From: Larimichthys crocea
Taxonomy: Eukaryota; Chordata; Actinopteri; Sciaenidae
Assembly: GCF_000972845.2 (NCBI RefSeq)
Contig: NC_040016.1
Location: forward strand, 15,104,967-15,168,966
DNA length: 64,000 bases
Direction: 5' to 3'
Shown here: piece after piece, positions 25,553 to 35,984 of the stretch
How the letters are laid out: each line of letters starts with the position of its first letter
How positions within the stretch are numbered: the stretch's first letter is position 1
Program-made: the position numbers and the translations under genes
Notes under the pieces: model-generated
Databases searched by the model: none
Told to the model about the DNA's origin: nothing
What the model saw: only the letters and a program-made list of their open reading frames with translations

Positions 25553-27195
25553 TCAGGACAGACAGAACTGGCCACTGGCTCCTGAATATATTTAGAATGA
25601 ACTAAATACTGTCTTGCATGTGGCAAAGACATGATTTGAGACATATACAAATACTTCTCTCCTCTTTTGTGGTTTTCCACATAAATTAAATAATAATTAA
25701 AATGTATTTTTTAAATCTTTAGATGACATCAGCTCCCTTTCCCTCATTGAAATGTCCAGAATCTATTAATATACAAAAATTTCTAGACACAACATGTCTC
25801 CTGAAAACTCACTGAAAGGTCCATTCTCAGTTACGTGTTATGTGTTGGACTTGTAACATAGTTATGTTGTCACAAATCATGCTCCTATGTATACACCTTG
25901 AACTTAAGATTTAAGGTGAGGACAGAGAAACTTTCCCTCTTCAGCAGTTGCCCATGAAAACACTCTTCTAGTGTCAAACTCTGCACATACATTATTCTGC
26001 ACAGTGACGCTAAAAACATTCAAATGATTTGACAATAAGCTTAAGTGCATTTCTGAGCCAAGAGGGACTTTAAAGTGTGCATAGTCCCTCAAAGCAATGC
26101 ACTTGGAGAGCACATGAGCGCAAAGAGATGCAAATGTGACAGTTGCAAATGACACATGTTGTCTTGGTTCATTCAGTAAGAATACATCTCTGCTGTTGAG
26201 CTGCAGTTGAGGCGCCTCTAAGGGATCCAGAGAGAGGTGTATCTTCTGGGGCCTGCAGCATTTTTCAATAGCAGATAGACTGAGAGATTTGAATGTACTG
26301 TGAAAGCAACAAGTTGAATGTATATGACTGATCTCTCATTTTTGCCTACTCTCACAGACTGCAGTAACCAGTGATAGAAAATCTGTTCTAATAGTGTTCA
26401 AAATGGCTTTGCAAAATGTATCCGATGTCTATATGTATGAAAATAAATCTCCACGTACACTTTATCCAGACAGCTCTAACTCGTTTGGCTCTGGCACTAA
26501 AATGTAAAATGTTTCACTTCACACATTTTTCTACTAACAAGAAGAATTACATCAGCAATTGAACTGAAAACTTGAAAAAATGGCATTTTTTTGCAGTCTC
26601 ACAAATCGAAATGTGATAGATTTCTTTTTTGCCAAACGTCTGCTGCATGCAATTCTTCTGAGAACTGGAAAGATGGTGTCATCACTGTGGCCCAAGGAAA
26701 GAGAATCCACAAATACGAGCTTTCTGGGAGCACTTACTCTAGGTTATTTGCATATTGCTGTCTCAGTTGAAAGGAGGAATCGTGGATTTAGCAGCTGGAA
26801 CACAGCCATATAAACACATAAAAGAAGGCTGACATTGATTTTGGACAGTTAAGATTTTTTCTACCATAAACACTTTGTTCAGTTTGATTTGTTGTCATTG
26901 ACAAAATGTATCATGATCCTGAAAATACATTACAGTAAAGTATAGGAGTATTTAGTCATTTAGTTTTAACCACAGCAGTAGTCAAGTGGTGCTACAATTT
27001 GAGGTTTGTTTCAATTATTAGGGTCAGAAGATAAATGTGGAGGGGTAGTGAGATGAAAAAAGATAAACTCTACTTTTAGTCTCTAATGTAATTTGCTTAA
27101 TTTTTTTTTTTTTTTTGTAAAATATTGGATGTTTTTTCCTCTTTGGAGCTCAAATAATTATTTGATGTTTGAGGTTTAGAGGGGAAATGTCTGTT
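25553..27195 (+). repeat. Giant inverted repeat 1, left arm
   Basis: This arm of about 1.64 kb is the reverse complement of 27652-29324. Landmarks include CATTCAGGACAGACAGAACT (left) vs the right-arm end near 29301-29320, AGATGACATCAGCTCCCTTT, CTTAAGTGCATTTCTGAGCC, TTTGCAAAATGTATCCGATG, and GGAAATGTCTGT at the inner end. The arms differ by scattered substitutions and many one-base indels; for example, peptides read across 26580-26700 and its mirror 28313-28180 drift out of frame. There is no coding gene; matching frames in both arms are a by-product of the symmetry. Close by is a ten-N gap (29327), so a fold-back assembly artefact is a serious alternative. Confidence 0.9.
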
Positions 27196-27651
27196 TGGAG
27201 GAACTTCAAACAACTAAAACACAAAAATGTGACAAGTTAGACATTTTCTTTGACTGTAACAGATCACACGCTGTAACAAGTGATTTGGAAAACACTAGTT
27301 TAATCTTTAACAATGCAGTGTGTATTTCATGTCAAATCCATCCGTCCTTCCATTATCTGTAACCGCGTATCCTCATCAGGGTCATGGTGGAGCTGGACCC
27401 TATCCCTGCTGACTTTGTACAAGAGGCGGGATACACCCTGGACAAGTCCCCAGCTCATTGCTGGGCTTCATGCAGGGCCGGTCTTAGCTATGGGCAATGT
27501 GGGCGGCCGCCCAGGGCGCAGTCTCCATGGGGGGCGCACAAGCGCCCGAAAAAGAAAAAACCTTGGTATTTTTGGCTACCGCTCACTAAGTTAACGGAGC
27601 GGGCGCCCCGGGAGCGGGGTGTTGACAAGGCAGAGCGGTGCGGCGGATCCA
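27196..27651. other. Loop between the arms of inverted repeat 1
   Basis: The first part (27198-27470: GGAACTTCAAACAACTAAAA, CATCCGTCCTTCCATTATCT, GGGTCATGGTGGAGCTGGAC) is nearly identical to 30182-30407, the loop of the second inverted repeat, except for about 47 bases present only here (27244-27290). The second part (27474-27650) is GC-rich (GCAGGGCCGGTCTTAGCTAT, GGGCGGCCGCCCAGGGCGCA) and looks like the end of a fish hAT-type non-autonomous element, although no partner end is delimited. Confidence 0.7.
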
Positions 27652-29324
27652 ACAGACATTTCCCTCTAAACCTCAAACATCAAATAATTATTTGAGCTCC
27701 AAAGAGGAAAAAACACCAATATTTTAACAAAAAAAAAAAAAAATGAAGCAAATTACATTAGAGACTAAAAGAGTTTATCTTTTTTCATCTCACTACCCCT
27801 CCACATTTATCTTCTGACCCTAATAAATGAAACAAACCTCAAATTGTAGCACCACTTGACTACTGCTGTGGTTAAAACTAAATGACTAAACCTAATAATG
27901 TCATAATAATATATCAGTGAAGGTGACCATTTGTGTGCAGAATGAGAAATACTCCTATACTTACTGTAATGTATTTTCAGGATCATGATACATTTTGTCA
28001 ATGACAACAACAAAACTGAACAAAGTGTTTATGGTAGAAAAAATCTTAACTGTCCAAAATCAATGTCAGCCTTCTTTTATGTGTTATATGGCTGTGTTCC
28101 AGCTGCTAAATCCACGATTCCTCCTTCAACTGAGACAGCAATATGCAAATAACCTAGAGTAAGTGCTCCCAGAAAGCTCGTTTTGTGGATTCTCTTTCCT
28201 TGGCCCAATGATGACACCATCTTTCCAGTTCTCAGAAGAATTGCAATGCAGCAGACGTTTGCAAAAAAGAAATCTATCACATTTCGATTTGTGAGACTGC
28301 AAAAAAAATGCATTTTTTCAAGTTTTCAGTTCAATTGCTGATGTAATTCTTCTGTTAGTAGAAAAATGTGTGAAGGAAACATTTTACATTTTAGTGCCAG
28401 AGCCAAACGAGTTAGAGCTGTCTGGATAAAGTGTACGTGGAGATTTTATTTTCATACATATAGACATCGGATACATTTTGCAAAGCCATTTTGAACACAT
28501 TAGAACAGATTCTATCACTGTTACTGCAGTCTGTGAGATTAGGCAAAAATGAGAGATCAGTCATATACATTCAACTTGTTGCTTTCACAGTACATTCAAA
28601 TCTCTCAGTCTACTGCTATTGAAAAATGCTGCAGGCCCCAGAAGATACAACCTCTCTCTGGATCCCTTAGAGGCGCCTCAACCGCAGCTCAACAGCAGAG
28701 ATGTATTCTACTGAATGAACCAAGACAACAGTGGTCATTTGCAATGTCACATTTGCATCTCTTTGCGCTCATGTGCTCTCCAAGTGCATTGCTTTGAGGG
28801 ACTATGCACACTTTAAAGTCCCTCTTGGCTCAGAAATGCACTTAAGCTTATTGTCAAATCATTTGAATGTTTTTAGCGTCACTGTGCAGAATAATGTAGT
28901 GCAGAGTTTGACACTAGAGAGTGTTTTCATGGGCAACTGCTGAAGAGGGAAAGTTTCTTGTCCTCACCTTAAACCTTAAGTTCAAGGTGTTACATAGGAG
29001 CATGATTGTGACAACATAACTATGTTACAAGCCAACACATACACGTAACTGAGAATGGACCTTCAGTGAGTTTCAGGAGACATGTTGTGTCTAGAAATTT
29101 TTGTATATTAATAGATTCTGGACATTTCAATGAGGGAAAGGGAGCTGATGTCATCTAAAGATTTAAAAAATACATTTTAATTATTATTTAATTTATGTGG
29201 AAAACCAAAAGAGGAGAGAAGTATTTGTATATGTCTTAAATCATGTCTTTGCCACATGCAAGACAGTTTTAGTTCATCTAAATATATTCAGGAGCCGTGG
29301 CCAGTCTGTCTGTCCTGAAAAAAT
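27652..29324 (-). repeat. Giant inverted repeat 1, right arm
   Basis: Reverse complement of 25553-27195 as described there. It ends within a few bases of the N run at 29327-29336. The inner edge carries ACAGACATTTCCCTCTAAAC, and the next landmark is the poly-A tract at 27729-27742 opposite the poly-T at 27101-27117. Confidence 0.9.
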
Positions 29325-29326
29325 GA

Positions 29327-29336
29327 NNNNNNNNNN
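29327..29336. other. Assembly gap (10 N)
   Basis: Ten consecutive Ns separate the end of inverted repeat 1 from the start of inverted repeat 2. The true distance is unknown. Confidence 1.
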
Positions 29337-30051
29337 ATTTTTTTTTTTATTGTTGCCAGTTCAGAGGAACAAAGAGGAGCCACAGCACCATCTGTTAAAC
29401 TGTTCCAAAAGAATGTTCAGACCTTCAGGTCTTACTTAAGAGCTGCTTCATTGTTCTTCTCAGCATGACGCATTGATTGCTGTGACAGGATGAGGAGGGG
29501 ATCAATACTCTGAGACTGAGTCTGACACAGACTGAATATTCGGCCTGCACCAGTAACAGAGTACATTTACTAGTACTGTACTTAGGTACAATTTTTAGAT
29601 ACTTATGTGAGTAAATGTTGTTTTCAACATCTACTCCACTACCTCCCTCCTGCATTTATATCCATCCATCCATTTTCTGTAACCGTCTATCCTCATCAGG
29701 GTCACGGTGGGGCTGGAGCCTATCCCACCTTAGTTTCAGTGAAAGGCGGGGTACACCCTGAAAAAGTCGCCAGTTTATCTCGGACACAAACAGCCTTCCA
29801 CACTACATTCACACCTAAGGACAGTTTAGAGTCACCATTTAACCTATGAAGTGTATGTGTTTGGACTGTGGGAGGAGCTGGAGTCCCTGAAGAGAACCCA
29901 CTCGACTCAGCGAGAACATGCAAACTCCATGCAGAAAGCCCCAGCTGAGGTTCGATCAGGAACCTTCTTGCTGTGAGGTGACTGTGCTGACCACCCTGCC
30001 CTATATGACAGATGAAAGATGAAACTTCTAAGATTAAAATTTGACATGAAG
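29337..30051 (+). repeat. Inverted repeat 2, left arm (with SINE-like element)
   Basis: It mirrors 30398-31120: ATTGTTGCCAGTTCAGAGGA vs the complement near 31095-31113, AAGAATGTTCAGACCTTCAG vs 31032-31051, and AACTTCTAAGATTAAAATTT vs the inner right arm near 30410-30430. The inner two-thirds (29657-30000) is a copy of the SINE-like family (CCTATCCCACCTTAGTTTCA, AGGTTCGATCAGGAACCTTC, GCTGTGAGGTGACTGTGCTG). The outer part is unique-looking. There is no coding gene. Confidence 0.88.
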
Positions 30052-30397
30052 CCAGCGCCGGTTCTGGCCACATTTCGCCTCTTGAGAACCCCCCGAGGTA
30101 GGGCCACCACCATTTTTCATCGTGCGCCTCACGGCCGCCCGTGCGCCCCTGGATGCCGCCGTGCGCCCCCCATCCAGGTCTGGGAACTTCAAACAACTAA
30201 AACACAAAAATGTGACAAGTTAGACACTAGTTTAATCTTTAACAATGCAGTGTGTATTTCATGTCAAATCCATCCGTCCGTCCATTATCTGTAACCGCGT
30301 ATCCTCATCAGGGTCATGGTGGAGCTGGAGCCTATCCCTGCTGACTTTGTACAAGAGGCGGGATACACCCTGGACAAGTCACCAGCTCATTGCAGGG
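30052..30397. other. Loop between the arms of inverted repeat 2
   Basis: The left half is GC-rich (AGCGCCGGTTCTGGCCACAT, CACGGCCGCCCGTGCGCCCC), like a hAT-type end. The right half, from 30182, repeats the loop of inverted repeat 1 (27198-27470) with a deletion of about 47 bp. Confidence 0.7.
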
Positions 30398-31120
30398 CTT
30401 CATGTCAAATTTTAATCTTAGAAGTTTCATCTTTCATCTGTCATATAAGTGCAGGGTGGTCAGCCCAGTCACCTCACAGCAAGAAGGTTCCTGATTCGAA
30501 CCTCAGCTGGGGCCTTTCTGCATGGAGTTTGCATGTTCTCGCTGAGTCTGAGTGGGTTCTCTCCAGGGACTCCAGCTTCCTCCCACAGTCCAAACACATA
30601 CACTTCATAGGTTAAATGGTGACTCTAAATTGTCCTTAGGTGTGAATGTTAGTGTGGAAGGCTGTTTGTGTCCGCGATAAACTGGCGACTTTTTCAGGGT
30701 GTACTCCGCCTTTCACTGAAAGTAAGCTGGGATAGGCTCCAGCCCCACCGTGACCCTGATGAGGATAGACGGTTACAGAAAATGGATGGATGGATATAAA
30801 TGCAGGAGGGAGGTAGTGGAGTAGATGTTGAAAACAACATTTACTCACATAAGTATCTAAAAATTGTACCTAAGTACAGTACTAGTAAATGTACTCTGTT
30901 ACTGGCTGCAGGCCGGATATTCAGTCTGTGTCAGACTCAGTCACTCAGAGTATTGATCTCCTCTCCATCCTGTCACAGCAATCAATGCGTCATGCTGAGA
31001 AGAACAATGAAGCAGCTCTTAAGTAAGACCTGAAGGTCTGAACATTCTTTTGGAGACAGTTTAACCAGATTGTGCTGTGGCTCCTCTTTGTTCATCTGAA
31101 CTGGCAACAATAAAAAAAAA
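30398..31120 (-). repeat. Inverted repeat 2, right arm (with SINE-like element)
   Basis: Reverse complement of 29337-30051. It contains the better copy of the SINE-like element in plus orientation: CCTCACAGCAAGAAGGTTCC, GATTCGAACCTCAGCTGGGG (pol III B-box-like GATTCGAACC), TCCTCCCACAGTCCAAACAC, TGGGATAGGCTCCAGCCCCA, and the AATGGATGGATGGAT tail. The arm stops where the TATAGCTGCAAGCAGC repeat begins. Confidence 0.88.
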
Positions 31121-31121
31121 T

Positions 31122-32260
31122 ATAGCTGCAAGCAGCAATGAGGGGCCCATGCAGATCAGGCGATCATGTAATGTAATAATAGTAATTATTAGCATGCAAG
31201 AAAATTTAGTTTCTCATCCAAACACGTCAAGAGAAAAAAGCAAAAATGCATTTTTGCGGATTACAGCACCCCCTAGTGACCGAATGACACAAGATTTCTT
31301 TCATGCACTTGGGACAACGCCTGAAAGCATGGCATCTAATTTGGTTTTGTTACGTCAAAGTGTTCCCGAGATATAAGCTCACATCAAAATCACGACCTTC
31401 GCCGCAGATTTTGATTGGCTGTAGTGATCAGACAAAGTGGAAATTGAGAAATCCATCTCCTAAGTTTTGTGCGGCTTGGCCTGAAGATCGTGTCTGCCGA
31501 ATTTTGTGAGAATTGGCCAAAATTTGAAACAGCTGAATCTTTAGATTCACTTTCGCCAAAATGCAAAATGGCAGCCACAATCTTAAGCTGACCTGAATTG
31601 TGACCTTCCACAGTATTAGCAGACGTGAAAATTTAGTGTCAAATACAAACACATCAAGACAAAAAAGCAAAAATGCAATTTTGTTAATTACAGCGCCTCC
31701 TAGTGGACAAATGACACCAAATTTTATTGGCACACTTTGGGGCGGGTCTCGATGCACGTGACCAAATTTGGTCTTCGGAAGTCAAAGCGTTGCCGAGATA
31801 TGAGCAAACATCCTGTTTGGCGGCGTTGCCACCAACAGCGATTGGCTAACATGAAAAGTTGGCATCAACTATCAATGGGGCAACCCACAGTATCTGTGGA
31901 TATCACAATTTCATTTCAAATACAAACACTTCAGGAGATATGTGCAAAAACAATGTTTTGCTACTTATAGCGCCCCCTAGAGAAGAAATTACACCATATT
32001 TGTGTCCTGGACTGGGGACAGCGCCACAAAGCAGGACATCAAATTTGGTTCCGTTTCGCCAAAGCGTTCCTGAGATATGAGCTCACATCGAAATCGGCGC
32101 CTTCGCCGCTGATTTCTATTGGCTGTAGCACGCAAACAAAGTTGAAATTAAAAAATCCATCTAATAACTTTTGTGCGGATTGGTCTGAATATACTCTGTG
32201 CCGATTTTCGTGAGAATCCGTCAAAATTTGCGACAGCTGAAAATTTTGTTTCACTTTCAA
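31122..32260. repeat. Teleost TATAGCTGCAAGCAGC repeat with three internal monomers
   Basis: It starts TATAGCTGCAAGCAGCAATG and contains three diverged tandem monomers. Each has AAATACAAACAC(A/T)TCA-type words followed by an AGCGCC(C/T)CCTAG(T)G block: near 31200-31306, 31627-31735 and 31910-32010. Between them lie TTGCCGAGATATGAGC-like and GATTGGCTG-like words, also repeated. Frames across it are short and shifted relative to one another. Similar sequence with the CCCCCTAGTG box is very common in fish (recalled). I assign no class. Confidence 0.7.
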
Positions 32261-32261
32261 C

Positions 32262-32501
32262 AGAAAAGATGGTGTAAGTAGAAGTAAAATTCTAAAAAAA
32301 AATGTAGTGAAAGACTGATTTGCACTTCTTTGTCGTTGATATGAAAAGCTCAGTGAACAGCAGCTGCTTTCTGGGGGTAAACTATGAATTTGTAATTTCT
32401 GCAGGTCCATCTGAGCGATCATGAGGGAATGGGGATCCTCGCCCAGTTGCTGTGGTCTGCCACCATGCAGCAACTGGAGACACCACCACCAGCACCCCAG
32501 G
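32262..32501 (+). pseudogene. Partial duplicate of the exon 2-exon 3 region of the SGNH-like gene
   Basis: The sequence CAGAAAAGATGGTGTAAGTA through the intron (GGGGGTAAACTATGAATTTG) to the exon beginning GTCCATCTGAGCGATCATGA and ending ACCACCAGCACCCCAGGTCT is repeated at 32792-33032. Here it starts abruptly at the end of the upstream repeat and keeps only the last bases of exon 2. After the CCCCAGGTCTCGTG word a 35-bp piece (CACCACCACCAGCACCCCAG) is duplicated again (32524-32558). It has no upstream coding sequence, so it is a broken tandem duplicate. Confidence 0.75.
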
Positions 32502-32655
32502 TCTCGTGTGATCTCGTGTGATTCACACCACCACCAGCACCCCAGGTCTCGTGTGATCTCGCGTGAATACGGCCGGCTCGCTACGCTGCCGTTACGCTGC
32601 CAACACGGGAATATATCGATGACATATCACACATTCCTACTTCATACCCGTAAAC

Positions 32656-33953
32656 ATGATGTCGGGCTACAATTATATAACTTTTTGTAAGGGGGAAAAA
32701 AGCATATAATTGTTTTTTTTGTTTTTTTTAAAGGTGTGAAGTACTCCTCCGTGGCGGAGCACTTCCCGCTTACCCGACTGGAGCTGTGGAGCAGAAAAGA
32801 TGGTGTAAGTAGAAGTAAAATTCTAAAAAAATGTAGTGAAAGACTAATTTGCACTTCTTTGTCATTGATATGAAAAGCTCAGTGAACAGCAGCTGCTTTC
32901 TGGGGGTAAACTATGAATTTGTAATTTCTGCAGGTCCATCTGAGCGATCATGAGGGGATGGGGATCCTCACACAGTTGCTGTGGTCTGCCGCCATGCACC
33001 AACTAGAGACACCACCACCAGCACCCCAGGTCTCTCCCAGGCCCTCGCAGCCACTTAGGAAATTCTCTCCTAAGCTGGTTGTGGTGGGAGATGTCCTTGC
33101 TCCACGGTCACCCGACCCATTTCAGTGGAGGACTGCCCGTCAGGGCAGCAAGGTAATTGTTACACAGTATAATGTGTGCATGATTTACAAAAATAAAAAA
33201 GTAAAATGTACCTATTTGTTTTAAACAATATGATGCTTTTTTCCCCATTCCAGGTGAGCCAGCCTGGTAAACCTTCTCAGTCCCAGCAGCAGGTTTGTTA
33301 GCATTTCTTTGGGTTGTGTTAATTGGTTATTATTTTATACCTTGTGTATTTGATGAGACAACTCATCAGTGGTCTTTGTACTTTCTGTTTCACAGGAGAA
33401 GGAGTGCTCCTTCCCGCTGAACCCGGTCTGGTTCAGCAGCGCAACCTTGCGTGCTATGGAAGAAGTCTCCCCTTCAACTTTCTCCCGCCCTGTGGACTGC
33501 CAGCCCTCTCCAAAGCCCAAGAGGGTAATTTGACTGACTAAGATTTCATTTTTTACTTTAGGCACAATAAAAAGTGTCACCTCATCCTCCACCTTACCTC
33601 CTTAACAGTCAATATTGCTTAAAAGTACTATTACTACTAATAGTAGTCTATAATTTAGGTTTAATTAGTTATATGTTTTGTATTTAATGGTGCAGGTGGC
33701 TTCCTCTGCGCCAGCCAAGCGCCCCAGGACCCCCCGCAGCAACGGGTCTTCAGTGAACAACGTATGTAACTACTTTCGACAACTGACACACACTGATAAT
33801 TTATAGAATACACAGTGTCTTCAATGAGATCCACATTATCTGTAGTTTAATACGTTTGTGATCATCTGTCAACAGCTGGTTGGATCACCCCCAGCCAGGT
33901 CGTCCTGGAGATCAGGCAATGCTGAAACCCCCTGCTCGCCACCGGTTGCAAAG
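32656..33953 (+). CDS. Multi-exon gene with SGNH-hydrolase-like end block (3' part, predicted)
   Basis: Seven candidate exons with consensus splice sites can be chained in one frame: 32656-32686, 32734-32804, 32934-33152, 33254-33292, 33396-33524, 33696-33761, 33876-33953. The first junction is phase 1. All later ones are phase 0 and every later exon is a multiple of three, which is hard to explain by chance. Exons 2-3 encode LELWSRKDG then [17 protein letters not shown]. The DGVHLSD word fits the terminal Asp-x-x-His block of SGNH/GDSL hydrolases; the Ser, Gly and Asn blocks are not seen, so the N-terminus is missing or upstream. The remaining exons are rich in Pro, Ser, Lys and Arg (KPKR, AKRPRTPRS), probably disordered. 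The start at 32656 follows an in-frame TGA about 35 bases upstream and is uncertain; no stop is reached before the next gene. Function unknown. Confidence 0.5.
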
Positions 33954-34044
33954 GTAAATATCACTCTACCTGAATCAAGTAGCACTGGTGAGTATAAAGG
34001 ACACCAGAACTGAAGCGGTTATTGTTCTTTGTCTTTATAATTAA

Positions 34045-34793
<749 letters not shown>

Positions 34794-34860
34794 GTCACAT
34801 TTTGCGTTTAGAAAAAAAATACATTTAGGGGATTTTTTTTTTTAGTTTTGTAACACGTGG

Positions 34861-34890
34861 CGGGTCATTTGACCCGAGGACAACAGGATA
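34861..34890. repeat. Relict piggyBac-type terminal sequence
   Basis: CGGGTCATTTGACCCG followed by AGGACAACAGGA closely matches the right end of the piggyBac element at 39678-39740 (CGGGTCATTTTGACCCG, then GAGGACAACAGGAGGGTTAA). It is probably the remains of a separate non-autonomous copy. Confidence 0.55.
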
Positions 34891-34987
34891 ATAACTGTGA
34901 ATATTATCACACATAAGTTAATCATTCTTGTGATAAATGAATTCAAACAATTCAACCTTAAGACTCTAGACGTGTTTCACTGTGTAG

Positions 34988-34997
34988 NNNNNNNNNN
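34988..34997. other. Assembly gap (10 N)
   Basis: Ten Ns lie between the copy A odf3-like exons plus piggyBac relict and the LINE fragment. The true distance is unknown. Confidence 1.
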
Positions 34998-34999
34998 GA

Positions 35000-35735
35000 G
35001 ATTTGTAGTAAGGAGAAGAATTTTAAATTCTATTTTAGATTTAATAGGTAGCCAATGCAAGGAAGCCAAATGAGAGAGATGTGATCTCTGATCTTGGTTC
35101 CTGTCAGAACACGTGCAGCAGCATTCTGAAATTAACTGCAAGTCCTAAGAGACTTATTCGAGCAGCGCTATAACAAAGAGTTACAATAGTCCAGCCTTGA
35201 AGTAACAAATGCGTGGAACTGTTTTTCTGCATCCGCTTGAGGGACAATGCGTCTGATTTTAGCGATGTTACGTAAGTGGAAGAATGCAGTCCTCGAAATT
35301 TGTTTTATGTGGACGTTAAAAAGGACAAATCCTGATCAAAGACAACTCCAAGATTCTTTACAGTGGAGCTGGAGCCAGGGTGATCCCTCTAAAGTAACTA
35401 AGTCTCTAGAAAGAGATTTCTGAGGTGTTGGGTCCAATTACAAGAACTTCTCCTTTTGTCTGAATTTAACATAAAAAATGTAGGTCAATCAACTTTTTAT
35501 TCCTTAAGGCGCTTGGAATTTATTTAACTGATTGGTTGCATCAGGCTTGATCGATAAATATTTGGGTGTCGTCAGCATAACAATGAAATGATAGGTGATT
35601 CCTAATAATGTTCCCTAAAGGAAGCATATATAAAAACTAATAGAGTGGTCCTAGTACAGACCTTGTGGGACTCCATGACAAACTTTGGTATGCATGGAGG
35701 ATTCATCATTGACGTGAACAAACTGACGATTTTTA
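35000..35735 (-). mobile_element. L2/CR1-type LINE reverse-transcriptase fragment
   Basis: Translated from the minus strand this stretch carries, in broken frames, GVPQG (35661-35674), [12 protein letters not shown] (YADD catalytic motif near 35566-35579) and, further left, SRLDYCN-like and HLRNIAKI-like words. These are the conserved RT blocks of L2/CR1 LINEs, in the right order. Stops and indels interrupt the frame (for instance, just after GVPQG), so it is dead. Its left end meets the N gap and its right end meets a reversed BEL LTR, so both borders are truncated. It is a different insertion from the 3' fragment at 3.2-3.9 kb. Confidence 0.8.
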
Positions 35736-35984
35736 TTTTGAAAGCTTAATGTCCGTGCTACTGCGCCTGCTACAGGAATCGTTCAGTCAGACTACAGCGC
35801 TCGTAAGAGATGGTCACATAGCGCTATCTAGCCAATGTTTTCAGTTTGGACCCGTAATGAGGCACAAACTCTTTACGGTGGTCATAGTTGTGCTATATTC
35901 ATGTATTAAGTTGAAGTGAGAAATAAAAACCATAAACTTAACCAGCGTTGAAGATCATTGCCACAAAATTAGGGGACCATTACA
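35736..35984 (+). mobile_element. Solo or truncated BEL LTR, opposite orientation to the main element
   Basis: Nearly the reverse complement of the LTR at 49338-49561: shared words include AAGCTTAATGTCCGTGCTAC, CGCTCGTAAGAGATGGTCAC and ATAGCGCTATCTAGCCAATG, and the LTR end GGGGACCATTACA. About 40 bases in the middle (CTTTACGGTGGTCATAGTTG and on) are not in the other LTR. The first few bases of the LTR are missing. On its right the next base begins exon-2 sequence of the odf3-like gene (minus strand, GGTATTTCTAAG), so the LTR interrupts an exon copy. Confidence 0.85.

Noticed and set aside
25904..28943. Matching peptides in opposite strands (near 26580/28313 and 26155/28731) that look like a duplicated gene
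   Set aside because: They are the two arms of the inverted repeat; there are no splice signals or known domains, and the arms drift out of frame by indels.
29720..30196. 158-codon minus-strand frame across the SINE-like repeat
   Set aside because: It is the antisense of the repeat plus the GC-rich loop; the mirrored arm gives matching peptides only because of the symmetry.
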